From the NCBI GenBank assembly GCA_947561585.1, contig CANNZV010005055.1, positions 1 to 64,000 on the forward strand: 64,000 bases of DNA. The letters are read 5' to 3'. The DNA comes from Caprella mutica. Its lineage: Eukaryota; Arthropoda; Malacostraca; Amphipoda; Caprellidae. Position 1 is the stretch's first letter. Each line of letters opens with the position of its first letter. Made by a program: the position numbers and the translations under genes. Under the pieces are notes generated by a model. It did no database searches, was not told the origin of the DNA, and was given only the letters and a program-made list of their open reading frames with translations. Shown here piece by piece: positions 18,025-26,555 of the stretch.

Positions 18025-18942
18025 TCAGAATTGGTAGCGGCGCATGCGTGACTGAATACCAAAGAGGTACAGACACACACCGACGAGGATGATTGCGAAC
18101 ATGGCCGATGCGATGGTTGATCCCATATGCGGGTCGCCAAGTTGCAACTGGAAGCCAAAGAACGTGCGATACATGAACGTGCCCAAGATATCCGTTGAGA
18201 AATCGGGTCCCGCCAAAGCGCCTTGCGCAGCATAAATCAAATCGAACGCGTTGAAGTTGGCCACAAATGTCAGGATCGAAATGATGCCGATGGATGGCAG
18301 GATCAGCGGCAGTTTGATTTTCCAAAAGGCCGACAGACCCGCAATGCCTTCCACTTCGGCAGCTTCGAGGATTTCATCAGGGATCGACAAGAGAGCGGCG
18401 TAAATCAGCATCATTGGGATACCCACGAACTGCCACACTGACACGAGCGACAGGGTCGTCAGCGCGTATTCTTCTTTCCCCAACCAAGGTGCGTAAAGCG
18501 ACTTGAGACCAACAGCATCAAGCATTCCTGGTGCAATTCCCCAAATCGGCGAAAGGATCAGTTTCCAAGCAAAACCGACGATCACAAAAGACAGGATAGT
18601 GGGTACGAAAATCGCCGAGCGGTAGAACGCGGCAAAGCGCAGTTTGGGGTGACTTAGGATTGCAGCAAGCGCAATCCCGATAGGGTTTTGAACAAGCATA
18701 TGTATGACGAAGAACCAGAAATTGTTGCCAAGTGCGTTCCAGAATTGGGTGGACCAGACGGCGTCTCCGAACAGTGTGCGAAAGTTCTGGAGCCCAACGA
18801 AGACCCGCGATTGATCGACTTCGGTGAAGAGCGAGAGCCGCAATGTGTTAAAGAGCGGATAGATCATCACGGCCGTGTAAACGAGGACTGCGGGCGCCAA
18901 GAACACAACGATGTGCCAACGAAAACGTGGTTTGTCTGCCAT
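18025..18942 (-). CDS. ABC transporter permease (MalF-like) of the amino-sugar importer
   Basis: The 305-residue protein has six helices and the docking loop LEAAEVEGIAGLSAFWKIKLP. It starts MADKPRFRWHIVVFLAPA with AAGGAA directly before the ATG. It forms the channel with the MalG-like permease encoded just downstream. Confidence 0.92.
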   Translation of the reverse strand: MADKPRFRWHIVVFLAPAVLVYTAVMIYPLFNTLRLSLFTEVDQSRVFVGLQNFRTLFGDAVWSTQFWNALGNNFWFFVIHMLVQNPIGIALAAILSHPKLRFAAFYRSAIFVPTILSFVIVGFAWKLILSPIWGIAPGMLDAVGLKSLYAPWLGKEEYALTTLSLVSVWQFVGIPMMLIYAALLSIPDEILEAAEVEGIAGLSAFWKIKLPLILPSIGIISILTFVANFNAFDLIYAAQGALAGPDFSTDILGTFMYRTFFGFQLQLGDPHMGSTIASAMFAIILVGVCLYLFGIQSRMRRYQF

Positions 18943-19035
18943 TTCCTTGATCCTTCGATTTCATACGAACTTTTTGGAAAGCGCCCGACGGGGCGCCTTG
19001 CAAACAGGCCGAATGACTTTGGAGCGTAGCGGTGA

Positions 19036-19064
19036 TCCCGCGCGGCAACTGGTGCCGCACGGGA
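19036..19064 (-). promoter_or_regulatory. Intercistronic hairpin after the second binding-protein gene
   Basis: Arms TCCCGCGCGGCA and TGCCGCACGGGA pair over 12 positions with one mismatch around a five-base loop. A second short hairpin (GCGCCC / GGGCGC) lies about 50 bases further downstream in transcription. As in the other importer operon, the hairpin sits between binding protein and permease genes, and it probably sets higher binding-protein levels by protecting the mRNA 3' end. Confidence 0.65.
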
Positions 19065-19079
19065 CCGAGGGAGGTACCC

Positions 19080-20336
19080 TTATTTCTGCTGGGGTTCATA
19101 CCAGCTTGCCAGACCTGCCTGCAGGCGTGCGCCCGCATCCTCTGGGCTTTCTTCGCCTTTGATCACGGCCACAGACGCGTTCCATGTATCATTTTCGAGG
19201 TTCGGCGTGCCGCGCGACAGCACCTGATAAGTCGACCGAATGGTGCTTTCGCATTCACCGCGCCACGAAATGAACTCCTGCGCCAAGGGGTCTTCAAGAG
19301 TGACAGGCGCATCGGACAGCGGGAAGAAGCCCGGCAGTGCATTCGCAAAGATCGCTGCAAATTCGGATGACCCAACCCAATTGAGGAACGTCGTCGCCGC
19401 CTCAGGGTTATCAGTTGCCGCGTTCATCCCAATGCCAATGTCGGTGTGATCCGAAATGTAGCAGGTGTCGCCAGCATTCTGCACGGGCGGGTAGAACGCG
19501 CCCATTTCAAAGTCGACCAAATTGTTGAAACCGGAGATTTCCCAAGACCCGGTCGGATAGATAGCCGCACGGCCAAGGGTGAAAATGTTCTGGCTGTCCG
19601 GATATGTCTGCGCCTCGAACCCGTCGCCCAGATACTCACCCCACCGCGCCAATTGGCGATAAGGGGCGACCCAGCCCTCGTCTGTCAAGGACTGCTCGCC
19701 AGACAGCAGTGCAAGACGGCCTTCTTCGCCTTTCCAGTAGTTTGGGCCAATATTGTTATAGCCCATTGTTGCGGCTTCCCACTGATCGTTTGTGCCCATC
19801 GCCATTGGGATATAGCTGCCATCTTCTTTGATCGTGTCGAGCGCCGCAAAGAACTCTGCCTCTGTCGTTGGCACTTCAATACCCAACTCGGCAAAGGCGT
19901 CCTTGTTGTAGATGAACCCATGAATCACAGAGGCCATCGGAACGCAGAATTGTACGGATGCGTCATCTGTGCTCCAGCCGGATTTGGCGACAGGCGAGAA
20001 GTTTGCCATGCCGTCAAGACCACTGATGTCGGCAAGGTGACCTGCCTCGAACAATGCAAGCGACGCGTCGAAAGGACGGCAGGTGATGATGTCGCCCGCC
20101 GAGCCCGCGTCCAGCTTGGAATTGAGAACGGCGTTGTATTCTGCAGGCGCAGATGGCGTAAAGTTCAGTTTGATGCCGGGATGTGCAGCTTCAAATGCCG
20201 GGATGATCTTGTCTTGCCATATGGCAAGGTCATCGTTGCGCCAACTTTCGATGGTCAACGTAACGTCCTGTGCGGCGGCAGCCCCCGCAAGGACTGATGA
20301 GGCCATCATGGCTCCGATCATTGTAGATTTTTTCAT
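19080..20336 (-). CDS. Periplasmic sugar-binding protein of the amino-sugar importer
   Basis: The 418-residue protein has a signal peptide (MKKSTMIGAMMASSVLAGAAAAQ) and a family 1 extracellular binding-protein fold (TIESWRNDDLAIWQDKIIPA; ARLQAGLASWYEPQQK at the end). It would bind the imported amino sugar in the periplasm. Linkage to murQ, a BadF kinase, nagA and a SIS deaminase points to MurNAc, GlcNAc or a disaccharide of the two. The ATG at 20336 has a GGGAGAAG site and follows murQ by ten bases. Confidence 0.87.
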   Translation of the reverse strand: MKKSTMIGAMMASSVLAGAAAAQDVTLTIESWRNDDLAIWQDKIIPAFEAAHPGIKLNFTPSAPAEYNAVLNSKLDAGSAGDIITCRPFDASLALFEAGHLADISGLDGMANFSPVAKSGWSTDDASVQFCVPMASVIHGFIYNKDAFAELGIEVPTTEAEFFAALDTIKEDGSYIPMAMGTNDQWEAATMGYNNIGPNYWKGEEGRLALLSGEQSLTDEGWVAPYRQLARWGEYLGDGFEAQTYPDSQNIFTLGRAAIYPTGSWEISGFNNLVDFEMGAFYPPVQNAGDTCYISDHTDIGIGMNAATDNPEAATTFLNWVGSSEFAAIFANALPGFFPLSDAPVTLEDPLAQEFISWRGECESTIRSTYQVLSRGTPNLENDTWNASVAVIKGEESPEDAGARLQAGLASWYEPQQK

Positions 20337-20346
20337 GGTCTTCTCC

Positions 20347-21252
20347 CTAGTTAGACGAATTTGTCTGGTTTGATGAATGTGATGAAAGGCACGGCGCCAG
20401 ATGGCCTTCGTTTTGGGCAATCAAACTTTGCGCCTCCTCCGGCGAATGCCCGGCAGCAACGACAATGGCAGCTTTGACACCCCCATTGGTTTGCTCAATT
20501 GCGCCTTGAGCAATTTTTTCAGAAGCACCGCTAATGCGCGAAATCATTCCAACTGCGCGCCGCTTTAGCTTGGCATTGTCAGCGATCACGTTGACCATCT
20601 CGCCCTTGTAGATGTGGCCCAGCTCGATGCCCATCAAAGTGGACATGAGGTTCAGCGCGGCTTTCTGCGCGGTTCCAGCACCCAGCCGGGTGGAGCCGGC
20701 TACGACCTCTGACGGGGTTGCAATGCAAATCGGTTCGTCTGCAATTTCCAGCAAAGGCGTACCCGGATTGTTGGCGATCCCGATGACGACAGCGTTCTTT
20801 TGCTGTGCAGCGCGCGCAACGGCCAGCGCAAACGGCGTGGAGCCGCTGGCTGTCAGAACGATCACAACGTCGTTGGCAGAGATTTTTTCGCAGATGACTT
20901 CGACACACGCACCATCGTCTTCGGTGTCACCCGGCATATGGGCATCCACAGGCACACCGCCAGCCATATGGATATAGACCTTTTCGGATGGAATTCCGAA
21001 GGTCCCGCGCAGCTCGCTGGCATCCGCAAGCGCCATAAGCCCCGAGCTGCCCGCCGCTGCATAATGAAGGCAGTGACCTGCGCGAATTGCATTTGCCATC
21101 CTATGCGATGCTTTTGAAATCGCAGGTGTGGCGGCCCTTACAGCGTCAATGGCCGCGGACTGCCCATCGAGCAAAAATGCTGCCGCATCAAGGGGCGAGC
21201 GCATATCAATGTATGACCCCTCCGATACCGCTTCCGTTGTTGGCAATGACAT
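20347..21252 (-). CDS. murQ: N-acetylmuramic acid 6-phosphate etherase
   Basis: MurQ cleaves the D-lactyl ether of MurNAc-6-phosphate to give GlcNAc-6-phosphate and D-lactate in the cytosol. The 301-residue product has a SIS fold: the sugar-phosphate loop AAAGSSGLMALADASEL, then TASGSTPFALAVARAA and the AGSTRLGAGTAQKAALNL segment characteristic of MurQ. Its C-terminus includes the usual GGVKAAIVV region. The ATG at 21252 follows a GGAGGGA site. It is the first gene of the importer operon and divergent from the kinase operon, with two operator-like sites between. Confidence 0.9.
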   Translation of the reverse strand: MSLPTTEAVSEGSYIDMRSPLDAAAFLLDGQSAAIDAVRAATPAISKASHRMANAIRAGHCLHYAAAGSSGLMALADASELRGTFGIPSEKVYIHMAGGVPVDAHMPGDTEDDGACVEVICEKISANDVVIVLTASGSTPFALAVARAAQQKNAVVIGIANNPGTPLLEIADEPICIATPSEVVAGSTRLGAGTAQKAALNLMSTLMGIELGHIYKGEMVNVIADNAKLKRRAVGMISRISGASEKIAQGAIEQTNGGVKAAIVVAAGHSPEEAQSLIAQNEGHLAPCLSSHSSNQTNSSN

Positions 21253-21276
21253 CCGAATCCCTCCACTGACCATTAC

Positions 21277-21297
21277 AATACCTTTATAATACCTTTT
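21277..21297. promoter_or_regulatory. Candidate GntR-type operator copy A (murQ side)
   Basis: The site is 21 bases built from two direct ATACCT units (AATACCT-TTATA-ATACCTTTT). It lies just upstream of murQ. A reverse-oriented copy with two differences lies at 21385-21405 upstream of the kinase gene, so one regulator could coordinate both arms. Confidence 0.6.
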
Positions 21298-21384
21298 GTC
21301 TACCATTTTTTCGAACAGCCGTATTCTGGCGAAAAATGAAGGCCTATGGCGCACTTTCTCACCTCAATGGTCTGGATTTTTCCA

Positions 21385-21405
21385 AAAAGGTATCATATAG
21401 GTATT
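21385..21405. promoter_or_regulatory. Candidate GntR-type operator copy B (kinase side)
   Basis: AAAAGGTAT-CATAT-AGGTATT is the reverse complement of copy A with two changes. It ends three bases before the kinase ATG at 21408, overlapping the expected ribosome-binding region, so bound protein would block initiation of the nag arm. Confidence 0.6.
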
Positions 21406-21407
21406 CC

Positions 21408-22304
21408 ATGCTTGATTCACCACACACCCTCATTATCGGCATCGACGGCGGCGGCACCGGATGTCGGGCGGCCATTGGAACCTTGGCGGATGGAGTCCTC
21501 GCCCAGGCGGAGGGCGGTCGGGCGAATGTTGCGTCAGACCCCGAACTTGCGATCAGAAACATAGTCAAAACAGTCGCAACTGCGGCAGCGAACGGGGCGA
21601 TCCCTGCGGAACAACTAAGGGACGCAGCCGTTCACCTTGGCCTTGCGGGTGTTATGACCGCTCAGGACGCAAACAAGGTGGCCTCAGCCGTTCCCTACCA
21701 AAATGTGACTGTAACCGATGACCGCGCAACCGCGCTTAACGGTGCATTTGCGGGGCGTGACGGGTTTTTGCTGTCGGTTGGAACAGGAACAATTGCTGCA
21801 GCCACTACGAACGGCGCCTATCGCAGCGTAGGCGGCTGGGGCTTTCAGATGGGGGATCACGCGTCGGGATCTTGGCTTGGTCTGAAATGCTTGCGTCACG
21901 TTTTGCTGTGCCACGACGGCGTGGCACCACATAGTGATTTGACCCGCACAGTGTTTGCCAAGTTCCACAACGATCCGAATGAAATTGTCGCGTTCAGCAT
22001 GTCGGCAAAGCCAGGTGACTACGGCGCGTTCGCCCCTCAGATCGTGGCCAGCGCAAATGCTGGAGACCCTGTAGGGCAACAGATAATCAATAGAGGCGCA
22101 GGACACCTGATGCGGTGCCTGAGCGCCCTGCAATTCAACGCGGGTGATCCGCTTTGCCTCACCGGAGGCGTGGGACCACATTACGCCAAATACCTTCCAG
22201 ACAGTATCACTGCGGGCCTGGTCGAAAGGCGCGGAACCGCCCTGGACGGCGCATTTGCCTTTGCCAAAGCGAGAATTGAGTACAGCCAAGAGAGCGCCTC
22301 ATGA
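21408..22304 (+). CDS. BadF/BadG-type N-acetylglucosamine/N-acetylmuramic acid kinase
   Basis: The 298-residue product starts MLDSPHTLIIGIDGGGTGCRAAIG, the phosphate-1 motif of the BadF/BadG/BcrA/BcrD ATPase family. It also has LSVGTGTIAAA and GGWGFQMGDHASGSWLGL, as in NagK and the clostridial MurK kinases. It would phosphorylate incoming GlcNAc and perhaps MurNAc at C6. That is needed here because ABC import, unlike a phosphotransferase, delivers unphosphorylated sugar. The ATG at 21408 is preferred over one 72 bases upstream, which would precede the operator. Its stop overlaps the regulator start (ATGA). Confidence 0.85.
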   Translation: MLDSPHTLIIGIDGGGTGCRAAIGTLADGVLAQAEGGRANVASDPELAIRNIVKTVATAAANGAIPAEQLRDAAVHLGLAGVMTAQDANKVASAVPYQNVTVTDDRATALNGAFAGRDGFLLSVGTGTIAAATTNGAYRSVGGWGFQMGDHASGSWLGLKCLRHVLLCHDGVAPHSDLTRTVFAKFHNDPNEIVAFSMSAKPGDYGAFAPQIVASANAGDPVGQQIINRGAGHLMRCLSALQFNAGDPLCLTGGVGPHYAKYLPDSITAGLVERRGTALDGAFAFAKARIEYSQESAS

Positions 22305-23059
22305 AAATCGAAGACTTCCTGGCCCCGAATAACTGGCTTAAGTCCGATGGCGGACCACGCTATATGCAGTTGCGCAAACGGCTGACAGATGGCGTTGAAC
22401 AAGGGGTGCTCAAAGCGGGCAGCCCACTGCCGCCCGAGCGGGAAATCGCATCAATCACTGAAACGTCGCGCGTCACCGTCCGCAAGGCATTTCAGGCTCT
22501 CGCCGAGGATGGCGTCATCGTCCAGAAGCAGGGACACGGCTCGTTCATTGCGACCGAGACCCCTCAATTCGAACAATCCCTGTCACGGCTGACTTCCTTT
22601 AGCGAAGACATGTCGCGCCGGGGTATGACCTCTACGAGTGTTTGGTTGGAGCGTGGCATTTTCATGCCGTCACCTGATGAGGTTCTGGCACTTGCTCTCA
22701 GCTCCGATGCGTCGGTCTCCCGGATCGCGCGTCTTCGAACCGCTGATGGCAAACCTATGGCGATTGAACGCGCGTCACTCTCAACAGACATGCTTCCAAA
22801 CCCGTTGGCCGTCGAAACGTCTCTCTATGACGTTCTGGAAACTTCCGGGCTGCGTCCTCATCGTGCGCTCCAAAGGATTTCGGCCATCAACCTTGAAGAA
22901 AACGATGCCAACTTGCTGGACGTAGCAGCAGGGGCAGCTGGTTTGCGGATCGAACGCACCTCTTATCTTCGTGACGGCCGCGTCGTCGAATTCACCCAAT
23001 CAATATACCGTGGAGACGCCTACAACTTCGTAGCCGAGCTTCGCCTTGCCAAAGAGTAG
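22301..23059 (+). CDS. GntR/HutC-family regulator (NagR-like, UTRA domain)
   Basis: Residues ~15-85 are a GntR winged helix (YMQLRKRLTDGVEQGVLKAG ... PPEREIASITETSRVTVRKA ... GSFIATE). The C-terminal 150 residues are a UTRA ligand domain (FSEDMSRRGMTSTSVWLERG). In other bacteria NagR-type members sense GlcNAc-6-phosphate or GlcN-6-phosphate. Located between the kinase and deaminase genes, it is the natural candidate for the paired ATACCT sites between the two operons. Confidence 0.88.
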   Translation: MKIEDFLAPNNWLKSDGGPRYMQLRKRLTDGVEQGVLKAGSPLPPEREIASITETSRVTVRKAFQALAEDGVIVQKQGHGSFIATETPQFEQSLSRLTSFSEDMSRRGMTSTSVWLERGIFMPSPDEVLALALSSDASVSRIARLRTADGKPMAIERASLSTDMLPNPLAVETSLYDVLETSGLRPHRALQRISAINLEENDANLLDVAAGAAGLRIERTSYLRDGRVVEFTQSIYRGDAYNFVAELRLAKE

Positions 23060-23068
23060 GTAAATCTC

Positions 23069-24100
23069 ATGTCAATCGCTCGAACCCAAATGCGCACAGA
23101 GGTGCTCGAAATTCCGGTTGCAGCAGAGCGTCTGCTGACAAACGGCGGGGATGCGATCCGCCGTGCTGCTGATGCCGCCCGGGCGCGCGACCCCCAGTTT
23201 ATGGTCAGCGTGGCGCGAGGCTCGTCAGACCATGTTGCGACCTACCTGAAATATGCATCCGAACTCCTGCTTGGCACGCCGCTTGCATCGATTGGCCCCT
23301 CCATTGCTTCGATCTACGGACGCAAACTCAATCTAAATGGAAGTGTTTGTCTGTCCGTTTCCCAATCGGGAAAGAGCCCGGACATCGTTGAAATGGCGCG
23401 CATGGCACGTGAAGGTGGTGCATTGTCGATTGCAATGACCAACCACACGGACAGCCCATTGGCGCAGGTGGCGGATCACACTCTCAGCCTGCATGCCGGG
23501 CCTGAAATCAGTGTTGCCGCGACCAAGACTTTCGTGAACTCGGCAATCGCGGGCATTTGGTTTTTGGCGGAATGCGCCGACGATGATCACCTGCGCCGTG
23601 CAATCTTTGATCTGCCGTCCAAACTTGAACAAGCTGTAAAACTTGACTGGCCAGAGGTGCGCGCGGCGTTGGGCGGCCGGAACTCGATCTTCTGTCTTGG
23701 GCGCGGGCCTTCTTATGCCATCTCCAATGAAGCCGCTTTGAAATTCAAGGAAACCTGTCAAATCCACGCAGAATCCTATTCTTCCGCTGAAGTGCTTCAT
23801 GGGCCGATCTCAATCGTGGATGGTGGTTTCCCAGTGATTGCGCTCGCATCAAAAGATGAAGCAGAAACCGCTCTTGCCAACGTTGCAGATGAAATTGCCG
23901 CGAAAGGCGCGACAGTCTTCGCCACTAGTAGCAATCTCGGTGCGGCCACCCAGCTTGATACGGTGCGGACCGGCCATGCTTTGACCGACCCGATCAGCTT
24001 GATCGCCAGCTTTTATTCCATGGTCGAGCGGGTCGCAGAAGCACGAGGCATCAACCCCGACGCCCCGCGGCACCTGAAAAAAGTGACCGAAACGGTATGA
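23069..24100 (+). CDS. SIS-domain glucosamine-6-phosphate deaminase (NagB-II type)
   Basis: The 343-residue product has two SIS domains similar to the isomerase half of GlmS: SVARGSSDHVATYLKY, SVSQSGKSPDIVEMA, EISVAATKTFVNS, and the second-domain CLGRGPSYAISNEAALKFKE with AEVLHGP. It lacks the glutaminase domain of GlmS, which indicates the NagB-II deaminase that converts GlcN-6-phosphate to fructose-6-phosphate and ammonia. It lies between the regulator and nagA genes, whose product supplies its substrate; the stop overlaps the nagA start (ATGA). Confidence 0.85.
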   Translation: MSIARTQMRTEVLEIPVAAERLLTNGGDAIRRAADAARARDPQFMVSVARGSSDHVATYLKYASELLLGTPLASIGPSIASIYGRKLNLNGSVCLSVSQSGKSPDIVEMARMAREGGALSIAMTNHTDSPLAQVADHTLSLHAGPEISVAATKTFVNSAIAGIWFLAECADDDHLRRAIFDLPSKLEQAVKLDWPEVRAALGGRNSIFCLGRGPSYAISNEAALKFKETCQIHAESYSSAEVLHGPISIVDGGFPVIALASKDEAETALANVADEIAAKGATVFATSSNLGAATQLDTVRTGHALTDPISLIASFYSMVERVAEARGINPDAPRHLKKVTETV

Positions 24101-25236
24101 CAGCAATCGCAAAGGCGTACGTTGGGGCACGAATTCACGATGGCGTCGATCTTCATGTTGATCACGCTTTCGTTGTCCATGTCGACAGGTCGCGCAGCAT
24201 AATTCCGCTCCGCGATTTGCCAACCGACTGCTCGACGGAAGATCTGCCGGGTGGGGTCATCGCGCCCGGCTACGTTGACTTACAAATCAATGGCGGCGGC
24301 GGCGTCATGTTCAATGATGACCAGTCAGTTGAGGCTCTCAGCATCATAGCTGCGGCTCATAGTTCCATCGGGACCGCAGCCGTTCTTCCCACCCTCATCA
24401 CCGACACCCCCGACCGGACCAAAAATGCCATCAGAACCGTCGAACAGGCAATTACCGAACGGGTAGACGGCATAGTCGGTATCCATCTCGAAGGGCCGCA
24501 TTTGTCTGTGGCACGAAAGGGCGCCCATGATCCCAAACTCATCCGTGCAATGGATGACGAGGACCTTGCCGTTGTTTTGCGCGCGGCCGAGCAACTGCCC
24601 AATGTCATGATGACCGTTGCGCCTGAGAACACAACCAACGAGCAAATCCGCAAGATGTCAGATGCAGGTGTCATTGTTTCACTTGGTCACACCAATGCGG
24701 ATTTTGACACGTGCATGGCGGCGTTTGACTCGGGTGCGCGCTGCGTCACTCACCTGTTCAACGCGATGAGCCAACTGGGAAACCGCGAACCGGGTCTGGT
24801 TGGCGCAACACTTGTACGAGACGATATTTACGCGGGTCTCATCGCGGATGGGATTCACGTTCACCCCCAAACAATCCGCATCGCATTGGCCGCCGCCCAA
24901 AAGAACGATCGGATCATGCTTGTAACGGATGCAATGGCCACCGCCGGATCTCAAATTGACGGATTTGTCTTAAACGGACGACACGTGACCAGAAACGATC
25001 AACGACTGACGTTGACAGACGGTACTCTGGCTGGTGCCGATCTTGAAATGACGCAAGCTGTGTCAACTATGGTGAATTCCGTAGGCGACCGACTAGTTGA
25101 TGCGATCCGCCGCGCGACTGCGACACCGCTTTCTCTTCTTCGTGGGTTCACTGGCGCCCGACCGCTTCTTGAAACGAAAATCTTTGCAAACCACATCCAA
25201 GATGACCTTTCGACAGTTGCGCGACTACCAGTCTAG
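24097..25236 (+). CDS. nagA: N-acetylglucosamine-6-phosphate deacetylase
   Basis: The amidohydrolase-fold enzyme removes acetate from GlcNAc-6-phosphate. Visible motifs are APGYVDLQINGGGGVMFND (metal/substrate loop), GIHLEGPHLS, SLGHTNADF, THLFNAMSQLGNREPG and LVTDAMA. The length of 379 residues is normal. It is the last gene of the plus-strand arm. Together with MurQ, the kinase and NagB-II it completes conversion of MurNAc or GlcNAc to fructose-6-phosphate. Confidence 0.93.
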   Translation: MTAIAKAYVGARIHDGVDLHVDHAFVVHVDRSRSIIPLRDLPTDCSTEDLPGGVIAPGYVDLQINGGGGVMFNDDQSVEALSIIAAAHSSIGTAAVLPTLITDTPDRTKNAIRTVEQAITERVDGIVGIHLEGPHLSVARKGAHDPKLIRAMDDEDLAVVLRAAEQLPNVMMTVAPENTTNEQIRKMSDAGVIVSLGHTNADFDTCMAAFDSGARCVTHLFNAMSQLGNREPGLVGATLVRDDIYAGLIADGIHVHPQTIRIALAAAQKNDRIMLVTDAMATAGSQIDGFVLNGRHVTRNDQRLTLTDGTLAGADLEMTQAVSTMVNSVGDRLVDAIRRATATPLSLLRGFTGARPLLETKIFANHIQDDLSTVARLPV

Positions 25237-25292
25237 CTCTTTGAGTAGCGAACTTGGAATGCACAGTGGCGTCTGAGACAAGCCCGAGAAGA

Positions 25293-26555
25293 TCATACAG
25301 AAATCTCTGGCTGCGGAAACCTATCCAGTGCGGCCCGGAGTTCTGAATGCCCGCTGGCATAGTCCTTGATGTCGATGCCATTGCGTGCGGCGTCGGCAGC
25401 TTGGCGTAAGGCCAGCACGCCAGCCGCTGCTCCTGCAGGATGGCTCAGAATTCCCCCGCCCGCACAAAAGATAAAATCGTCATTGCCCAGCAAGCTGCGC
25501 GCGGGGTCAATTTGCCAAACGGTTTGACCGGAAGAATAGACAGGCATTGCAATATGTGCCGGACCCGCGTCGCAGATTGGGCTTTGAACCGACATCGCAG
25601 ACTGTGCGATCACGTCATCCGTTTCGGTGAATTTGTTCGCCAGACCGTTCACATGCAAATGGTCGGCCCCGGCAAGACGCCAGAGTTTTTGCATGACAGG
25701 AAAGCTGATCCCGATATCGGGCGAGCGCGAATAAACGCCCCACCCCGCACGGTGGCCATGGATTGTCATCGGGCTGCGGTTGCGCAAGGCCCGCAGGCCA
25801 GTCAGGCCGACAGAATTCACGCAAACCATCGCGCACGTTCCGCCGTGCGCTTCAAGCAATTCCAGATTGCGCCACATCTGGTCGATTTCATCGGTTAGAT
25901 TGAACGCATACATGACCCGTTTGCCTGTCTTGTCGGCGTGGGCATTGAGAACTTGGGTAACCGTGTCGACCCGTTCCGCAAAGGGACAATGTGCGCCGTT
26001 TGCCTGCAATTCATCGTCCTTGATAAAGTCGATTCCCGCATCGACCAGTGTTTGGACAAGCGCGGCTGTCTCAGAAGGATTTAACCCAACGCTCGGCTTG
26101 ATGATTGTCCCGATAACCGGCCCTTGATGGCCGCCCATGAAGTCACGTGTTCCTTGCGCTCCAAACTGCGGCCCGGGATGATCTTCGGCAAACGCGCTTG
26201 GCAGTTGCATGTCGACAAGTCGAATTGCAGACAATTCCGCAAGTTCAAACAGGTTGCCCGCCAGCGTACTAAGCAGCGTTGGCAAAGACGTACCAAAGTT
26301 ATCAAGCGACCAACTGACGATAACTGTCCCGCGCTCATACAACGCACCGGTTTTGCGGCATGGCAAAGACGGTGTAGACGAACGTCCAGTGATTTCGATG
26401 CTTTCGATGCGCGCGGCAGAGCGTTCGCGCAAGGCATCGGTTTCGGATGCCAATCTGGTGAAGGTTCCAGTCGATTGTTCGCCTGCCAGCACCTCTGCCG
26501 CCCGTGCAATGCCCACCGGTGTTTCGATGTCATAGGTTGCCGTAATTCGGTTCAT
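25293..26555 (-). CDS. RuBisCO-like protein, putative 3-oxo-isoapionate-4-phosphate transcarboxylase/hydrolase or decarboxylase (OiaT/OiaX type)
   Basis: The 420-residue protein has the RuBisCO large-subunit fold: GTIIKPSVGL (phosphate/catalytic Lys), GIDFIKDDE carrying the carbamylated-Lys and two acidic metal ligands, HGHRAGWG, and HVNGLANKF. The loop-6 region does not look like that of true RuBisCO, so CO2 fixation is unlikely. Adjacent to a DUF1537 kinase and a putative D-apionate oxidoisomerase, it fits the RLPs of D-apiose/D-apionate catabolism (established family knowledge). OiaT makes 3-phosphoglycerate and glycolate; OiaX makes L-erythrulose-1-phosphate. The sequence alone does not separate the two. 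Its ATG overlaps the kinase stop. Confidence 0.75.
   Translation of the reverse strand: MNRITATYDIETPVGIARAAEVLAGEQSTGTFTRLASETDALRERSAARIESIEITGRSSTPSLPCRKTGALYERGTVIVSWSLDNFGTSLPTLLSTLAGNLFELAELSAIRLVDMQLPSAFAEDHPGPQFGAQGTRDFMGGHQGPVIGTIIKPSVGLNPSETAALVQTLVDAGIDFIKDDELQANGAHCPFAERVDTVTQVLNAHADKTGKRVMYAFNLTDEIDQMWRNLELLEAHGGTCAMVCVNSVGLTGLRALRNRSPMTIHGHRAGWGVYSRSPDIGISFPVMQKLWRLAGADHLHVNGLANKFTETDDVIAQSAMSVQSPICDAGPAHIAMPVYSSGQTVWQIDPARSLLGNDDFIFCAGGGILSHPAGAAAGVLALRQAADAARNGIDIKDYASGHSELRAALDRFPQPEISV

Noticed and set aside
19446..20297. 283-codon plus-strand open frame opposite the second binding protein
   Set aside because: Antisense shadow; the binding protein on the minus strand has a signal peptide and operon context.
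23333..23800. Minus-strand open frame opposite the SIS deaminase
   Set aside because: Antisense shadow with no start signal; the plus-strand protein has clear SIS motifs.
25293..26555. Functional CO2-fixing RuBisCO large subunit
   Set aside because: Metal-binding residues are kept but overall sequence and loop regions are those of RuBisCO-like proteins; there is no phosphoribulokinase or small subunit nearby.
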